This document shows, piece after piece, positions 8,166 to 15,471 of a stretch of 20,198 bases of DNA (position 1 is its first letter; every line of letters starts with the position of its first letter). Position numbers and translations under genes: made by a program. A model generated the notes under the pieces. It made no database searches and was not told where the DNA came from. It worked only from the letters and a program-made list of their open reading frames with translations. Origin of the DNA: CAYMEV01 sp964431655 [NCBI: uncultured bacterium] (GTDB lineage: Bacteria; CAYMEV01). The stretch spans positions 1 to 20,198 of the forward strand of contig CAYSKJ010000040.1 in assembly GCA_964431655.1 (NCBI GenBank), read 5' to 3'.

Positions 8166-8576
8166 TTAAGTCTGTTCTTCCCCGGGTTTTTCCTCCTCTT
8201 CGGCCTGGTTTGCCATGAGGTAGAGCAGGTAAGGCGATATCTTCTGTATTTTTTCATCCACAATATTGAATTTCTCGCATTTCATTGCCTCTTCCTCATC
8301 TTTGCCGAATTTCTTATCTGCTTCATCTCCCAGGGCTGTCAGATTATCCATAGCCTCTTTGAGCCTGTCCACCTGGCTTTTATTGAGCTGATCAGGCTCT
8401 GTATCCCCGATTATTCCGAACATATCGTCCAGAATCAAATCAAAGGCATTGATATAATCGCAGACTGTCGCCAGCTCTTCGGTATCAGCCGGTTCAGTAA
8501 GGTTTTCAACCGCGATGAATGCGGATGGTAATGAAATGATCAGTAAAAAACATGTAAACAAGGATATCTTTTTCAT
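8166..8576 (-). CDS. Small secreted helical protein, unknown
   Basis: A 136-residue protein that I do not recognise. Residues 1-22 are a signal peptide (lysine pair, hydrophobic core, cleavage likely after SAFIA). The mature part is acidic and predicted helical, with only two cysteines, Cys39 and Cys100, which could form one disulfide after export. It ends in an acidic, Glu-rich tail. The general plan resembles small periplasmic helical proteins but no family can be named. AAGGGGGA lies upstream of the start on the minus strand (8585-8578 region), a good ribosome-binding site. The stop is 8 bases from the start of the metallopeptidase gene, so the two form a unit; whether they act together is unknown. 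Confidence 0.8.
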   Translation of the reverse strand: MKKISLFTCFLLIISLPSAFIAVENLTEPADTEELATVCDYINAFDLILDDMFGIIGDTEPDQLNKSQVDRLKEAMDNLTALGDEADKKFGKDEEEAMKCEKFNIVDEKIQKISPYLLYLMANQAEEEEKPGEEQT

Positions 8577-8699
8577 GGATAGTCCCCCTTTAAATAAAAT
8601 ATATGAATAATCTAAATACTATTTATAAAATAAAAAGAAAAAAATGGTTAATTGATAAAACCGGGTTTTTTAATCTTTTTGTGCCCGATGATGAAATAT

Positions 8700-8727
8700 T
8701 TGTTTTAATATGGTAAAATAGTAATAT
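8700..8727 (+). promoter_or_regulatory. Candidate promoter for GNAT-flavodoxin genes
   Basis: TTGTTT (8700-8705), 16 bases, TAATAT (8722-8727). The whole divergent intergenic stretch 8577-8766 is very AT-rich. Just before the start codon GGGA-GATT-TCCC (8753-8764) can form a small hairpin that includes the GGGAG ribosome-binding site. Confidence 0.4.
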
Positions 8728-8766
8728 CATCTTAAATTAATAAAATAAAGATGGGAGATTTCCCTT

Positions 8767-9225
8767 ATGGATATAGAACTGAAGGATATAGACAGGGACA
8801 ACTGGCATGATTGCGTAAAGCTCAAAACCGCCAGTACACAGAGATATTTTGTCTTTTCCAATATGTACAGTCTGGTGGAATCAAAATTTGACCCTAACCT
8901 GGTTCCCAAAGGCATAATTGCCGAAGGCAGGATGGTCGGCTTTATCATGTACGGCAAATATGACGGCAAATACTGGATTTCAAGGCTCATGATAGATAAA
9001 AACCATCAGGGCAAGGGATACGGCAAGGCAGCAATAAAGAAGGTCATTGAGATACTGAAGGAATTTGAGGACTGCCGGGAGATATATATAGATTATGAGC
9101 CGAAGAATAAAACGGCTGAAACACTGTATGAGCACATTGGGTTTAAGAAGACAGGAATGTATTCAAAGGGAGCGGTGATTGCATGCTATTACATCAGCAG
9201 ACAGGAAAAGGAGGGCAAAGGATGA
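8767..9225 (+). CDS. GNAT-family N-acetyltransferase, diamine/spermidine acetyltransferase-like
   Basis: A 152-residue single-domain acetyltransferase using acetyl-CoA. The acetyl-CoA pyrophosphate loop is Q-GKGYGK (residues 81-87) after the beta-4 strand WISRLMID; NKTAETLYEHIGFKKTG (114-130) is the classic motif B with the Tyr and Gly-Phe. The order AEGRMVGFIMYG then strand 4 is close to the BltD/PaiA type that acetylates polyamines, so a diamine or spermidine is a plausible but unproven acceptor; ribosomal protein or small-molecule acetylation cannot be excluded. ATG at 8767 has GGGAG nine bases upstream. Its stop overlaps the next gene by four bases (ATGA). Confidence 0.88.
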   Translation: MDIELKDIDRDNWHDCVKLKTASTQRYFVFSNMYSLVESKFDPNLVPKGIIAEGRMVGFIMYGKYDGKYWISRLMIDKNHQGKGYGKAAIKKVIEILKEFEDCREIYIDYEPKNKTAETLYEHIGFKKTGMYSKGAVIACYYISRQEKEGKG

Positions 9226-9716
9226 AAGGAGCAGTTATTTTCAGGAGCAGGTATGGGGTGACAAGGCAGTATGCGACTTGGATAGCCGAGGATACGGGAT
9301 TTGACCTTAAGGACATAGATAAAGACAGCATTGATTTGTCCCTGTATGACAGAGTTATAATCGGCGCCAGCATCAGGGCAGGAAAATTTATCAACTCAGG
9401 CTGGATCCACAAACACAGAGACGAACTGCAAAGCAAGGATCTTATTATATTCTCTGTCGGCGGTTATCCTCCATCGGCTGAGGATAAGATTGAGAAGGCA
9501 AAGAAGAACAGCATACCCGAAGGTCTGAACTACAGGTATTTTGCCCTTCAGGGGAAAATAAGCATGGATATGCTTAAGTGGTGGGAAAGAGCCGCATTCT
9601 GCATAATCTCAAAGCTGGATAAAAAAAATGATGAGATAGGCAATATAGTGAAGGGATTTGATTTTGTAAAAAGGGAGAATATCAAACCGGTAGTCGAGTC
9701 AGCTTTATCGGAGTGA
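9222..9716 (+). CDS. HemG-like flavodoxin-domain protein
   Basis: A 164-residue flavodoxin-fold protein. ATG at 9222 is chosen over a possible TTG at 9183 because the flavodoxin fold begins exactly there (MKGAVIFRSRYGVTRQYA), AAGGAGG lies 8 bases upstream and the start overlaps the preceding stop as ATGA. Residues 8-14 (RSRYGVT) are the FMN phosphate loop, slightly off the usual T/S-x-T-G-x-T. YDRVIIGASIRAGKF is the block shared with HemG, the menaquinone-dependent protoporphyrinogen oxidase, and ISMDMLKWWERAAFCIISK matches its C-terminal WYDR region. HemG function is not assured, as no heme genes are nearby and many anaerobes carry such proteins as general electron carriers or quinone reductases. 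A hairpin structure follows the stop. Confidence 0.85.
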   Translation: MKGAVIFRSRYGVTRQYATWIAEDTGFDLKDIDKDSIDLSLYDRVIIGASIRAGKFINSGWIHKHRDELQSKDLIIFSVGGYPPSAEDKIEKAKKNSIPEGLNYRYFALQGKISMDMLKWWERAAFCIISKLDKKNDEIGNIVKGFDFVKRENIKPVVESALSE

Positions 9717-9723
9717 AAAACCG

Positions 9724-9800
9724 TAATCCGGGATCGGGAGAATCTGTAGCAAAAGGCATATTATGCAATAGCTGTGCATTATGCCGGATTATTTTATTTG
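9724..9800 (+). terminator. Two-part stem-loop behind the flavodoxin gene
   Basis: An inner hairpin pairs GGCATA-ATGCA (9755-9760, 9763-9767; TT bulge) with TGCATTATGCC (9775-9785) around a 7-nt loop. An outer stem TAATCCG/CGGATTA (9724-9730 with 9785-9791) can enclose it, and TTTTATTT follows at 9792-9799. This could be a Rho-independent terminator for GNAT-flavodoxin or a structured leader of the exporter operon. The T-tract is interrupted, so strength is uncertain. Confidence 0.45.
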
Positions 9801-9813
9801 TAATTAAATCAAA

Positions 9814-11589
9814 GTGAAATATACTCCCCTTACTATGTTTGGCAGTAAAAATGATATTATCAGGGTTATAAAGACCTTTTTCCCATACCTGAGGCCCTAC
9901 AGGACTTTTCTTTTAATATCCATCCTTCTGATTGCATTTTCTTCCCTGGCAGGCCTTTATGCCCCATGGGTTACAAAGGATATAGTCAATCTCCTGGAGA
10001 CTAAAGAAGGCATGGCGAAGCTTTTCAGCCTGGGGATGAAGTATTTCTATATTATTATTGCATTATTTGCAGCCCAGGCTGTTTTCGGCTATTTTCAGGT
10101 AATCATCATATCCAAAGTGGGAGAAGGATTTGTAAGGGATTTAAGAAACATGCTTTTTTCGCACCTTGTGGACCTTCCTGTGTCTTTTTTCGATGCAAAT
10201 CGGGCAGGAGACCTGTCCAGCAGGGCATCCAATGACATATCAACCATACAGGAGATGTTTACTAACGGCTCGCATACCATAGTCGCATCGGCTATAAACA
10301 TCATTGGTGCGGCATTTTTCATGTTCATGATTTCAGTGAAGCTGAGCCTTGTCACCCTTGTACTGATTCCGCTCCTGGTAGCTATGATAATGATATTCGG
10401 AAAGAGGGTAAGGAGATATTCCAAAGGCCTCTACGAGATGATAGGAAAAATGAGCGCCAAGGTCCAGGAAACAGCAAGCCAGATAAGGATAGTCAAGGCT
10501 TTCAGCCAGGAGAACAGGGAAAACAGGGAGTTCAATGCTGTGGCTGAGTCATCCTACGGCTATGCAATGAAGAGGGCTTATACCCTGGCTGTCTTTTCCT
10601 CACTGAACCAGGTTTTTATCTGGGCAAGCATCATTGCAGTATTTGTCTTCGGCTTTATGCTTGTAAAGGGTGACTTCATTTCCAGCGGAGAGCTGGTTGC
10701 TTTTATACTGTTCTCTTTCAAGATACTTTTTCCCCTGGTCTCCCTGGCATTCTTCTTTGCCTCAATCCAGAGGACTATTGCGGCAGGAATAAGGATAATC
10801 GAGGTGCTGGACTCCCCGGTGGAAAAGATAAGGTATATTGATAAATTAAAACCAGAAGAAATCAGGGGCAGGCTGGTTTTTGACAGGGTATCCTTTGCCT
10901 ATAATGGCTCTGATGTCATTAAAGACCTGGATATGGCAGTTGAGGAGAATGAATTTATAGGAATTGTGGGGACATCAGGTGCAGGCAAATCCACTATTGC
11001 TTCCCTGATTCTCGGTTTTTACTTTGCCGAGAGGGGAAGGATAATCATTGACGGTTATGACTACAAGGACCTGGACCTTTCCCATATAAGGAGATATATA
11101 TCCTTTGTGCCCCAGGAACCACAGCTTTTTGCCGGGACCATACTTGCCAATGTTACTTACGGGTGCCCGGATGCAGGTATGCCTGAGGTGGAGGAGGCAC
11201 TGAAAAAGGCCAGGATATATGACTTTATAATGAGCCTTCCAGATGGATATAATACCGAAGTCGGGGAAAGGGGAGTCAAGCTTTCCGGGGGTGAGAAGCA
11301 GAGGGTTGCAATAGCAAGGGCTTTCTTAAAAGACCCGAAACTGCTGATAATGGACGAGGCAACAAGCCATCTTGACCTTGAGACAGAAAGGGATTTAAGA
11401 ACTGCCTCCATGGAGCTTATCAAAGGCAGGACAACCATCATGATTGCCCACAGGCTCTCTACAACCAGGGATGCAGACAGGATCATAGTCCTGGCTGACG
11501 GGAAAAAGGTTGAAGAAGGCAGTCATACCCAGCTTATGGAGAAAAAGGCGGTTTACTATAATCTCTATAATTTGAATAACAGTAATTAA
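9814..11589 (+). CDS. ABC exporter, fused membrane and ATPase domains (MsbA/LmrA type)
   Basis: A half-transporter of up to 591 residues that would work as a dimer in the inner membrane. About six hydrophobic segments span residues 30-310 (for example LLISILLIAFSSLAGLYA and FSSLNQVFIWASIIAVFVF). The ATPase follows: Walker A GTSGAGKST (386-394), Q-loop SFVPQEPQLF, signature LSGGE (490-494), Walker B LLIMDE (510-515) and H-loop His546 in IAHRLSTTR. The start is uncertain: GTG at 9814 gives the longest form, ATG at 9835 (MFGSKN) is a plausible alternative; neither has a strong ribosome-binding site. The fold exports lipids, drugs or peptides; the substrate is not evident. TldD starts 10 bases after the stop, so it heads the unit ABC-TldD-TldE-Ntn hydrolase, which hints at a peptide substrate. 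Confidence 0.93.
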   Translation: MKYTPLTMFGSKNDIIRVIKTFFPYLRPYRTFLLISILLIAFSSLAGLYAPWVTKDIVNLLETKEGMAKLFSLGMKYFYIIIALFAAQAVFGYFQVIIISKVGEGFVRDLRNMLFSHLVDLPVSFFDANRAGDLSSRASNDISTIQEMFTNGSHTIVASAINIIGAAFFMFMISVKLSLVTLVLIPLLVAMIMIFGKRVRRYSKGLYEMIGKMSAKVQETASQIRIVKAFSQENRENREFNAVAESSYGYAMKRAYTLAVFSSLNQVFIWASIIAVFVFGFMLVKGDFISSGELVAFILFSFKILFPLVSLAFFFASIQRTIAAGIRIIEVLDSPVEKIRYIDKLKPEEIRGRLVFDRVSFAYNGSDVIKDLDMAVEENEFIGIVGTSGAGKSTIASLILGFYFAERGRIIIDGYDYKDLDLSHIRRYISFVPQEPQLFAGTILANVTYGCPDAGMPEVEEALKKARIYDFIMSLPDGYNTEVGERGVKLSGGEKQRVAIARAFLKDPKLLIMDEATSHLDLETERDLRTASMELIKGRTTIMIAHRLSTTRDADRIIVLADGKKVEEGSHTQLMEKKAVYYNLYNLNNSN

Positions 11590-11599
11590 GGAGATAAAT

Positions 11600-12970
11600 A
11601 TGAGCGATGAGATAAGGGATATGCTCAAAGCATTAGACTGTGACTACGGGGAGGTGCATGTTGAAGAGACTGACACCAGGACCATAAGGTTTGCCGGCAG
11701 GGAACTCAGCGGCATCAATATAAGCAAGGACTTCGGAGGGAATGTCAGGGTGCTTAATAATAACGGCTGGGCATTCTCCACCTTTAATAATATGGACAGA
11801 GCAGGCAGGCTGATAGAAAAAACAAATCAGACGGCAAAGGAAGTCGGAAGCCTCAGCCGGTTTAAAATCAGAATGGCAGATGTACCTGTGGTTGAGGACC
11901 GCGTCATGCCTGATTTGAAGTCCGACCCCAGAAACGCTTCTCTGGAGGACAAGGTAGATCAGATAAAGCATTATGCAGATATACCCCTTTCAAGGAGCAA
12001 TCTTATTAAATCGGTAAGCGTTCTGTATGAGGAGAAGTTCAGGAAACTGACCTTTATTAACTCCGAAGGGTCCTTTATAACCCAGGAGAGGATGGAGCTC
12101 TCAGCTGCCATTGTAGTTACCGGGAGCAAGGACGGTAAAACCGAGATACAGTCCAGGAACTGGAGCAATAACCATGACTATGGCCGTTGGCTGAATCAGG
12201 ACGAAGAGATAAGGAAACTCACTGACCTGGTCTTGATGTACCTGGATGCCGATGATGTAAAGAGCGGGATATACCCGGTGGTATGCGGTCCTTCGCAGAC
12301 AGGGCTCTTTGTTCACGAAGCCTTCGGGCATTTATCCGAATCGGACAAGGTCTACAAGAATGAATCCTTAAGGAATATAATGAAGCTTGGAAGGGTATTC
12401 GGACCCGAAATACTGAATATTACAGATAGCGGAATGGATCACGGCCAGAGAGGAAGCCTGGTATATGACGATGAAGGTGTGAAAACCCAAAAAACCTACC
12501 TGATCAGAAACGGGGTACTTGAAGGGAGGCTGCACTCCAGGCAGACCGCTGGCATAATGGGTGAAAAGCCCACTGGGAATGCCAGGGCTATAAGCTATGT
12601 CTATCCTCCTATAGTCCGTATGCGAAATACCTCCATTGAGCCGGGTGAATCAAGCCTGGATGATATTATATCATCCACCGGTCTCGGGATCTATGCCAAA
12701 AGGTCCAAGGGGGGGCAGACCGGCGGAGAAATGTTCACCTTCTCGCCTGCAGAGACTTATTATATAAGAAATGGAAAAGTCGCGGAGCCTGTCAGGAATG
12801 TCACCTTCACGGGCAATCTGTTTTTAACCCTCAGGAACATTGAGATGATAGGCGATGATTACCAAATATCCTCAGGGAACTGCGGTAAAGGCGAGCAATT
12901 TCCTCTGCCTGTGAGTTTCTCAGGTCCCCATATAAAAATCAATTCAGTAACGGTAGGAGGGTCAAAATAA
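11600..12970 (+). CDS. tldD: TldD-family zinc metallopeptidase subunit
   Basis: A 456-residue catalytic subunit of the TldD/TldE (PmbA) protease. The zinc motif HEAFGH (His239, Glu240, His244) is the family's HExxxH, and Cys428 in NCGKGEQ corresponds to the third metal ligand near the C-terminus. SKGGQTGGEMFTFSPAE and the ending of the C-terminal domain are also typical. In E. coli TldD with TldE degrades unstructured peptides in a narrow channel, matures microcin B17 and degrades CcdA. GGAGAT lies about 8 bases before ATG 11600. The TAA stop shares its last A with the ATG of the partner gene. Its TldE partner directly downstream indicates a heterodimer as in other bacteria. Confidence 0.95.
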   Translation: MSDEIRDMLKALDCDYGEVHVEETDTRTIRFAGRELSGINISKDFGGNVRVLNNNGWAFSTFNNMDRAGRLIEKTNQTAKEVGSLSRFKIRMADVPVVEDRVMPDLKSDPRNASLEDKVDQIKHYADIPLSRSNLIKSVSVLYEEKFRKLTFINSEGSFITQERMELSAAIVVTGSKDGKTEIQSRNWSNNHDYGRWLNQDEEIRKLTDLVLMYLDADDVKSGIYPVVCGPSQTGLFVHEAFGHLSESDKVYKNESLRNIMKLGRVFGPEILNITDSGMDHGQRGSLVYDDEGVKTQKTYLIRNGVLEGRLHSRQTAGIMGEKPTGNARAISYVYPPIVRMRNTSIEPGESSLDDIISSTGLGIYAKRSKGGQTGGEMFTFSPAETYYIRNGKVAEPVRNVTFTGNLFLTLRNIEMIGDDYQISSGNCGKGEQFPLPVSFSGPHIKINSVTVGGSK

Positions 12971-14307
12971 TGAATACCAGAGAAAACCAGCTTATTGAGG
13001 CGATAAAAAAGGAAGGTTTCAGGGGGGAGCTTTTCGCCCTCGAAGACAACTGCACCCAGATACTCTTTGAAGACCAGCTCCTGTCCTATGTCAAGGAGGG
13101 AGAGAACAAGGGCTATTATCTTAGAATGATAGACAAAGAAGGCAGAATGGGCCAGATATCATTTACCCTTATTGACGATTTCAAGGAGCTGATTGATAAC
13201 TGCATACTTTCAGCCAGTTTCCAGAAAAGAACCCCTGTTGAATTTGAGAGTTCCAGCACCCGCACTGATGAGGGTTATCTGGACCCTTCCTTCGAGGCGG
13301 TATCCGGCAGGGAGCTCATAGGACTGGGCAATGACCTGATAAACAATATAAAAAAGGTCAATCCCGATATAAAGGGGCCTGTCTATATTGAAAAGAATAT
13401 ATATAATATAAGCCTGATCACCACTGAAAATGCTGTCCGTTCTTTCAGGAAAGGACGGATTAATATGGAGATTGAAGGCAAGCTTTCAAAAGAGGGTGAT
13501 CTGATTCAGTTCAACCGCTTTTACAGCCACGGCAGGGAGTTACCCGATATTAAAGCCATTGCCCAAAGCATCGAAAGGGATCATGCCAGCTGCAAAAACA
13601 TTGTGAACCTGCCCTCAGGCAAATATACGGTTATACTTGATCCTGAGGTCTTTGAGGATATCTCAAGGCCTGTTGAGGCCCTTTTCAACGGCAGGAGCAT
13701 AGAGAAAAAGACATCCGCCCTCTGGGACAAAGCAGGCAGTCAGATATTCGACAGCCGTATTTCCATAGTGGATGACCCTGCATGCCCCTTCCTTGAAAAC
13801 TCTGTTCCCTTTGATGATGAAGGCGTGCCTTCGACCAGGCTGGACCTGGTGAAAAAAGGCATCATGGGTGATATCCTTCTGGATAAGGAATCATCCAGCC
13901 TGCTTGGCACAAAAAACAACGGCAGGGGATTCAAAAGAAGGGCTCTTCTGGGCGGCCGGACATACAATGCGGTTCCCCAGCCTTCCGTCACCAACCTTTT
14001 CTTAAAGGGGGGCGACCTGGATAGAGAGCAGATATTCAGCCATTCAGACAGGGCTGTTTATATAAAATCCCTGATGGGGACCATACTCGGTCATCATATC
14101 AGCGGGTATGTATCAGGGAATGTATGGATGGGTTTTCTTGTAGAGAACGGTAGTATCAAAGGCCGTATAAAGGATGTTGTGTTCAGCATAAATATACTGG
14201 ACGCATTGAAAAATAATATTGCAGGACTCGGCAGGGATGTATATCTTACAAAATATGTATCTTCCCCCTTTATCCTGCTCAAGGATATACAGCTGACTTC
14301 CAAATAA
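12970..14307 (+). CDS. tldE: TldE/PmbA-family metallopeptidase-associated subunit
   Basis: A 445-residue paralogue of TldD that lacks the HExxxH motif, as usual for the non-catalytic TldE/PmbA subunit. Family features are the N-terminal repeat of the TldD fold, the segment PFDDEGVPSTRLDLVKKG, and the C-terminal block HISGYVSGNVWMGFLVENG followed by IKGRIKDVVFSINILDAL. Partnering TldD supplies the zinc site; together they would form the peptidase chamber. The start overlaps the tldD stop by one base (TAATG), so translation is coupled. The stop at 14305-14307 overlaps the ribosome-binding site of the next gene by one base. No unusual insertion or truncation was noticed. Confidence 0.93.
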   Translation: MNTRENQLIEAIKKEGFRGELFALEDNCTQILFEDQLLSYVKEGENKGYYLRMIDKEGRMGQISFTLIDDFKELIDNCILSASFQKRTPVEFESSSTRTDEGYLDPSFEAVSGRELIGLGNDLINNIKKVNPDIKGPVYIEKNIYNISLITTENAVRSFRKGRINMEIEGKLSKEGDLIQFNRFYSHGRELPDIKAIAQSIERDHASCKNIVNLPSGKYTVILDPEVFEDISRPVEALFNGRSIEKKTSALWDKAGSQIFDSRISIVDDPACPFLENSVPFDDEGVPSTRLDLVKKGIMGDILLDKESSSLLGTKNNGRGFKRRALLGGRTYNAVPQPSVTNLFLKGGDLDREQIFSHSDRAVYIKSLMGTILGHHISGYVSGNVWMGFLVENGSIKGRIKDVVFSINILDALKNNIAGLGRDVYLTKYVSSPFILLKDIQLTSK

Positions 14308-14312
14308 AGGAG
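14307..14312 (+). promoter_or_regulatory. Ribosome-binding site that fixes the Ntn hydrolase start
   Basis: AAGGAG lies one base before the ATG at 14314 but seven bases before the in-frame ATG at 14320. Only the second spacing is functional in the usual sense, which makes MCTIGAV the N-terminus. Confidence 0.75.
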
Positions 14313-14319
14313 TATGGAT

Positions 14320-15108
14320 ATGTGTACCATAGGTGCTGTCTTAAACAAGGACGGAAGGCTGATAATGTTCAAGAACCTTGACCTGACCTTCCAGTGGGCC
14401 TTTGCCGAACCAGAGATACTGAATATTAAGGATATGACCATCATAGAGTTTCCATCCTTTGTCGACAGGAGCCAGGAGGGCATCTGGGCAGGCATGAACA
14501 GCCTGGGCTTCGGGATCTACGGCGCTGACGGGGATGCGATATTCAACAGGACAGGGGATGATTACGGCAGTGTAAACCTGATAAGGAAGGCCTACAAGGA
14601 TACCCTCGAGAACAACAGGTCTGTCCGCACAGGCTACCATTACCTGATGGAGCTTTACAAGAGATACAGTATAGGCGGTGACGGAGACCTCATACTGATG
14701 GCCGATCCCGATGAGATATGCGTGCTGGAGTACGGCATAGACAAATGGGGGATACAGTTCTATAAAAGGGAAAGCTATGCCTTCAGGACCAACTTTTATA
14801 CCGTATTACAGCATTATTCCCCTTCCCGGTTTGAAAACTCAAGGTATATGAGCCACCGGAAAAGATATGAAACCCTTATGGCTCTCCTCAGTACAAAATC
14901 CCATGATATGGATATTGAGGATATCAAGGCTGTATTAAGGGACCATACCAACGGGCCCAGCGCCATGTCCCTCTGCAGGCACGGGGGCCAGAAGGAATTC
15001 TATACCCAGGCATCGAATATCATGGTCTATGACAATGGGAGAATAGACATTTATTATGTCATTAACGGCTTTCCCTGCAGGAATAAGTATAAGCACATTG
15101 CTTTATAG
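14320..15108 (+). CDS. Ntn-hydrolase of the C45/AAT (acyltransferase, carcinine hydrolase) type
   Basis: A 262-residue protein beginning MCTIGAV when the ATG at 14320 is used; the second residue Cys would be the N-terminal nucleophile after methionine removal, as in conjugated bile acid hydrolases and related Ntn enzymes. Further family features are FKNLDL (compare KNxD), GMNSLGFGIYG, FRTNFY with the Asn region, and LRDHTNGPSAMSLCRHG, which resembles the DH...SxCxH segment of acyl-CoA:6-APA acyltransferase and carcinine hydrolase relatives. It should hydrolyse or transfer an amide-linked acyl group; substrate unknown. No signal peptide, so cytosolic. It closes the ABC-TldD-TldE unit with 12 bases from the TldE stop. 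Its last 146 bases are repeated at 18524-18668, and a long perfect inverted repeat spans its stop codon. Confidence 0.85.
   Translation: MCTIGAVLNKDGRLIMFKNLDLTFQWAFAEPEILNIKDMTIIEFPSFVDRSQEGIWAGMNSLGFGIYGADGDAIFNRTGDDYGSVNLIRKAYKDTLENNRSVRTGYHYLMELYKRYSIGGDGDLILMADPDEICVLEYGIDKWGIQFYKRESYAFRTNFYTVLQHYSPSRFENSRYMSHRKRYETLMALLSTKSHDMDIEDIKAVLRDHTNGPSAMSLCRHGGQKEFYTQASNIMVYDNGRIDIYYVINGFPCRNKYKHIAL
14953..15098 (+). repeat. Direct repeat, copy 1 (3' end of Ntn hydrolase gene)
   Basis: This 146-base part of the intact gene is matched by 18524-18668 with one base deletion (a G at about 15010) and one substitution (C15060 versus G). The two copies are about 3.57 kb apart in the same orientation and enclose the two convergent DUF5648 genes. 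Confidence 0.95.
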
Positions 15109-15121
15109 GTGCTTATACTTA
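15084..15121. repeat. 13-bp perfect inverted repeat across the Ntn hydrolase stop codon
   Basis: TAAGTATAAGCAC (15084-15096) and GTGCTTATACTTA (15109-15121) pair perfectly around a 12-nt loop that holds the last codons and TAG. No T-run follows on either strand, so it is not a standard terminator, although it could still pause polymerase or protect the 3' end of the operon mRNA. Confidence 0.7.
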
Positions 15122-15471
15122 AAAATAGATTGTGAAAAGCAATAGAATAAATATTTTGTAATATTGACTCAGGTCTTTTTTTTTCCTGAGAAACAGCTTA
15201 ATGAAACTTTAATCAGGGTAAGCAGGCATAATATTCTCAATGATACCTCTGCCAGAAAGCTTGTTATGAAAAGATTTCAATATCCGGAATACAAAAACGA
15301 GAATATAATATTTGATATATTAATAATAATTTTGCTGACATCTATAATAAATTTTATAAAATTCTATTAGTGCCGTGAAATGATTTTCCTTAATAAACAT
15401 GCAATGTGAGCTGCTGTTTAGCGGGTATAATAAAAAAAGGACTGACTTAGTTCAATCCATAGGAGGTTTTA
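15122..15471 (+). other. AT-rich intergenic stretch
   Basis: About 350 bases without a supported gene. It holds a small hairpin CTCAGG/CCTGAG (15168-15173 with 15185-15190) around a T-rich loop. A TTG-initiated frame of 68 codons (15164-15370) has no ribosome-binding site; its product has a hydrophobic Ile-rich end and matches nothing I know. It may be a decayed gene remnant. Confidence 0.5.
15426..15431 (+). promoter_or_regulatory. Candidate -10 box for the thioredoxin-DUF5648 gene
   Basis: A perfect TATAAT stands 40 bases before the ATG. No good TTGACA is found 16-18 bases upstream, so activation by a regulator or another sigma factor is possible. The ribosome-binding site AGGAGG follows at 15462-15467. 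Confidence 0.45.

Noticed and set aside
9183-9221. Upstream TTG start for the flavodoxin
   Set aside because: It adds 13 residues before the flavodoxin fold and lies inside the GNAT gene, whereas ATG 9222 has AAGGAGG and the ATGA overlap.
9222-9716. Assignment of the flavodoxin gene as hemG
   Set aside because: The sequence blocks are similar, but no heme genes are nearby and the FMN loop deviates, so no gene symbol is given.
14314-14319. First ATG of the Ntn hydrolase frame
   Set aside because: Only one base separates it from AAGGAG, and it would bury the nucleophile Cys behind Met-Asp-Met.
14341-14640. Minus-strand open frame inside the Ntn hydrolase gene
   Set aside because: The plus-strand gene has clear motifs, start signal and operon context; the antisense frame has none.
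15164-15370. 68-codon frame starting at TTG with an Ile-rich end
   Set aside because: No ribosome-binding site, AT-rich composition and no family resemblance. It is noted as a possible remnant only and not as a precursor peptide of the exporter operon.
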